This document shows, in pieces, positions 4,818 through 5,787 of a stretch of 5,787 nucleotides of DNA. This DNA is from Immundisolibacter sp. (GTDB taxonomy: Bacteria > Pseudomonadota > Gammaproteobacteria > Immundisolibacterales > Immundisolibacteraceae). Location: positions 1-5,787 of the forward strand of contig NZ_JBFIII010000133.1 of the NCBI RefSeq assembly GCF_041601295.1, in the 5' to 3' direction. Made by a program: the position numbers and the translations under genes. Under the pieces are notes generated by a model, which did no database searches, was not told the origin of the DNA, and saw nothing but the letters and a program-made list of their open reading frames with translations. Within the stretch, counting starts at the first letter, position 1. The number at the start of each line of letters is the position of its first letter.

Positions 4818-5787
4818 ATGCCGCTTACCGGTATCCGGGTGCTTGATCTGGGCAGCATGGTCGCGGCGCCGCTGGGCGCCACCCTGCTCGGCGACATGGG
4901 CGCCGAGGTCATCAAGATCGAGCCCCCCGGTGGCGAGGAAGGTCGCCGCGTCGGCCCGCGCCGCGGCGACGACACCGGCCTGTACATCGGCGTCAACCGC
5001 AACAAGCGCGGCATGGTGCTGGACCTGACCCGCCCACAGGGCCAGGAAGTACTGGCCCGGCTGGTGGCGAACAGCGACATCGTTATCCACAATGTGCGCA
5101 GTCCCGCCCGCGAGAAGCTCGGACTCGACTATGCCGCCCTGTGTCGCATCCGGCCCGACATCATCCTGGTTACCGTCAGCACCTACGGCGAGACCGGCCC
5201 CTACGCCGGTCGGCCGGGCATTGACCCGTCGGCGCAAGCACTCGGTGGCCTCATAGCCGGCACCGGCGAGCCCGGCGGTCAGGCGCTCAAAGCCGGCGCC
5301 GCGGTGGCGGACGTGACCGCCGCCACGCTGGTGGCCTATACCGCCATGGTCGCCCTGTGGGCCCGCGCGCGGGACGGCCAGGGCCAGGCGGCCGAGGTGG
5401 CACTGATCGACGGCGTGGTCCATCTGCAGCCGGTGCAGCTTGGCGAGTACCTGCTCACCGGCTCGCCGCCGCCGCGGGTGGGCAACCGCAGCCCGTTTTA
5501 TGCGCCCTACAACAGCTACCGCTGCGCGGACGGCGGCGAAGTGCATCTGGCGGCCTTCAACGACAAGTTCTATCGCAACCTGTGCCGGGCGCTGGATGCA
5601 CCGGAACTGGCCGTGGACCCACGCTTCGTCGATGGGGGCACGCGACTGAAAAACCGCGATGCGCTGGATCGGGAAATGGCCACGCGCTGCGCCCAATTTT
5701 CGCGGGCCGAGCTGATGACCCGGCTGGAGCACGCCGACGTGGTCGCGGCGCCCATCAACGACTACCCGGCGGTCGCCAGCGATCCGC
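4818..5787 (+). CDS. Family III CoA transferase (CaiB/BaiF), 3' end outside the window
   Basis: The frame runs open from ATG 4818 to the window end, giving 323 residues of a protein whose family is usually about 380-410 long. The enzyme moves CoA between an acyl-CoA and a free carboxylic acid through an aspartyl intermediate. Signature parts are the N-terminal MPLTGIRVLDLGSMVAAPLG (1-20), ATLLGDMGAEVIKIEPPGG (21-39), NRNKRGMVLDL (60-70), YAGRPGIDPSAQALGG (129-144), and AVADVTAATL (162-171), in which Asp165 aligns with the catalytic Asp of formyl-CoA transferase. The second, more variable domain is present from about residue 190 and is cut off. No Shine-Dalgarno sequence is seen; the 18-bp gap from the ferredoxin stop suggests coupling in an operon. 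The acyl substrate cannot be predicted: carnitine-, formyl-, bile-acid- and aromatic-succinyl-type enzymes share these motifs. Confidence 0.9.
   Translation, partial: MPLTGIRVLDLGSMVAAPLGATLLGDMGAEVIKIEPPGGEEGRRVGPRRGDDTGLYIGVNRNKRGMVLDLTRPQGQEVLARLVANSDIVIHNVRSPAREKLGLDYAALCRIRPDIILVTVSTYGETGPYAGRPGIDPSAQALGGLIAGTGEPGGQALKAGAAVADVTAATLVAYTAMVALWARARDGQGQAAEVALIDGVVHLQPVQLGEYLLTGSPPPRVGNRSPFYAPYNSYRCADGGEVHLAAFNDKFYRNLCRALDAPELAVDPRFVDGGTRLKNRDALDREMATRCAQFSRAELMTRLEHADVVAAPINDYPAVASDP

Noticed and set aside
4467..5732. 421-codon open frame on the minus strand
   Set aside because: It is antisense to the ferredoxin and the CoA transferase, both with clear motifs. It shows no recognisable family of its own.

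Overview
The window reads as chromosome of a GC-rich gammaproteobacterium. The order trmJ-cysE at the left edge is a familiar gammaproteobacterial arrangement, and the coding DNA is strongly GC-rich (77% by hand count over 1081-1140). Genus cannot be fixed from this sequence. All confident genes lie on the + strand.

Left block (1-2313), tightly packed: the 3' end of trmJ (tRNA Cm32/Um32 methyltransferase) overlaps cysE (serine O-acetyltransferase, first step of cysteine synthesis). The cysE stop overlaps a proposed TTG start of a MATE-family multidrug/Na+ or H+ antiporter. These look co-transcribed, with translational coupling.

Middle block (2314-3289), compositionally different: an AT-richer spacer holds a 77-bp imperfect palindrome that ends in GTTAGGC, the integron core-site consensus GTTRRRY. 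A small lower-GC membrane-protein gene of the DUF2784 type opens immediately after it. On the opposite strand just upstream is a short reading frame that resembles the extreme N-terminus of an integron integrase. Together these suggest a decayed integron or stray gene cassette, although no attC site is recognisable behind the DUF2784 gene. The following 341-bp gene-free stretch holds two strong hairpins, one of them a perfect 21-bp stem.

Right block (3290-5787): a flavin-dependent nitronate monooxygenase/FabK-like protein, a 4Fe-4S dicluster ferredoxin whose first motif lacks one of the usual cysteines, and the first 323 residues of a family III (CaiB/BaiF) CoA transferase. The last two are 18 bp apart and probably form one operon concerned with CoA-thioester metabolism; the substrate is unknown. 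The monooxygenase is separated from them by a 211-bp, AT-richer, highly structured spacer with three 13-bp tandem repeats and a series of short hairpins, including perfect 11-bp and 12-bp stems. No rRNA, tRNA, CRISPR array or intact transposase was seen.
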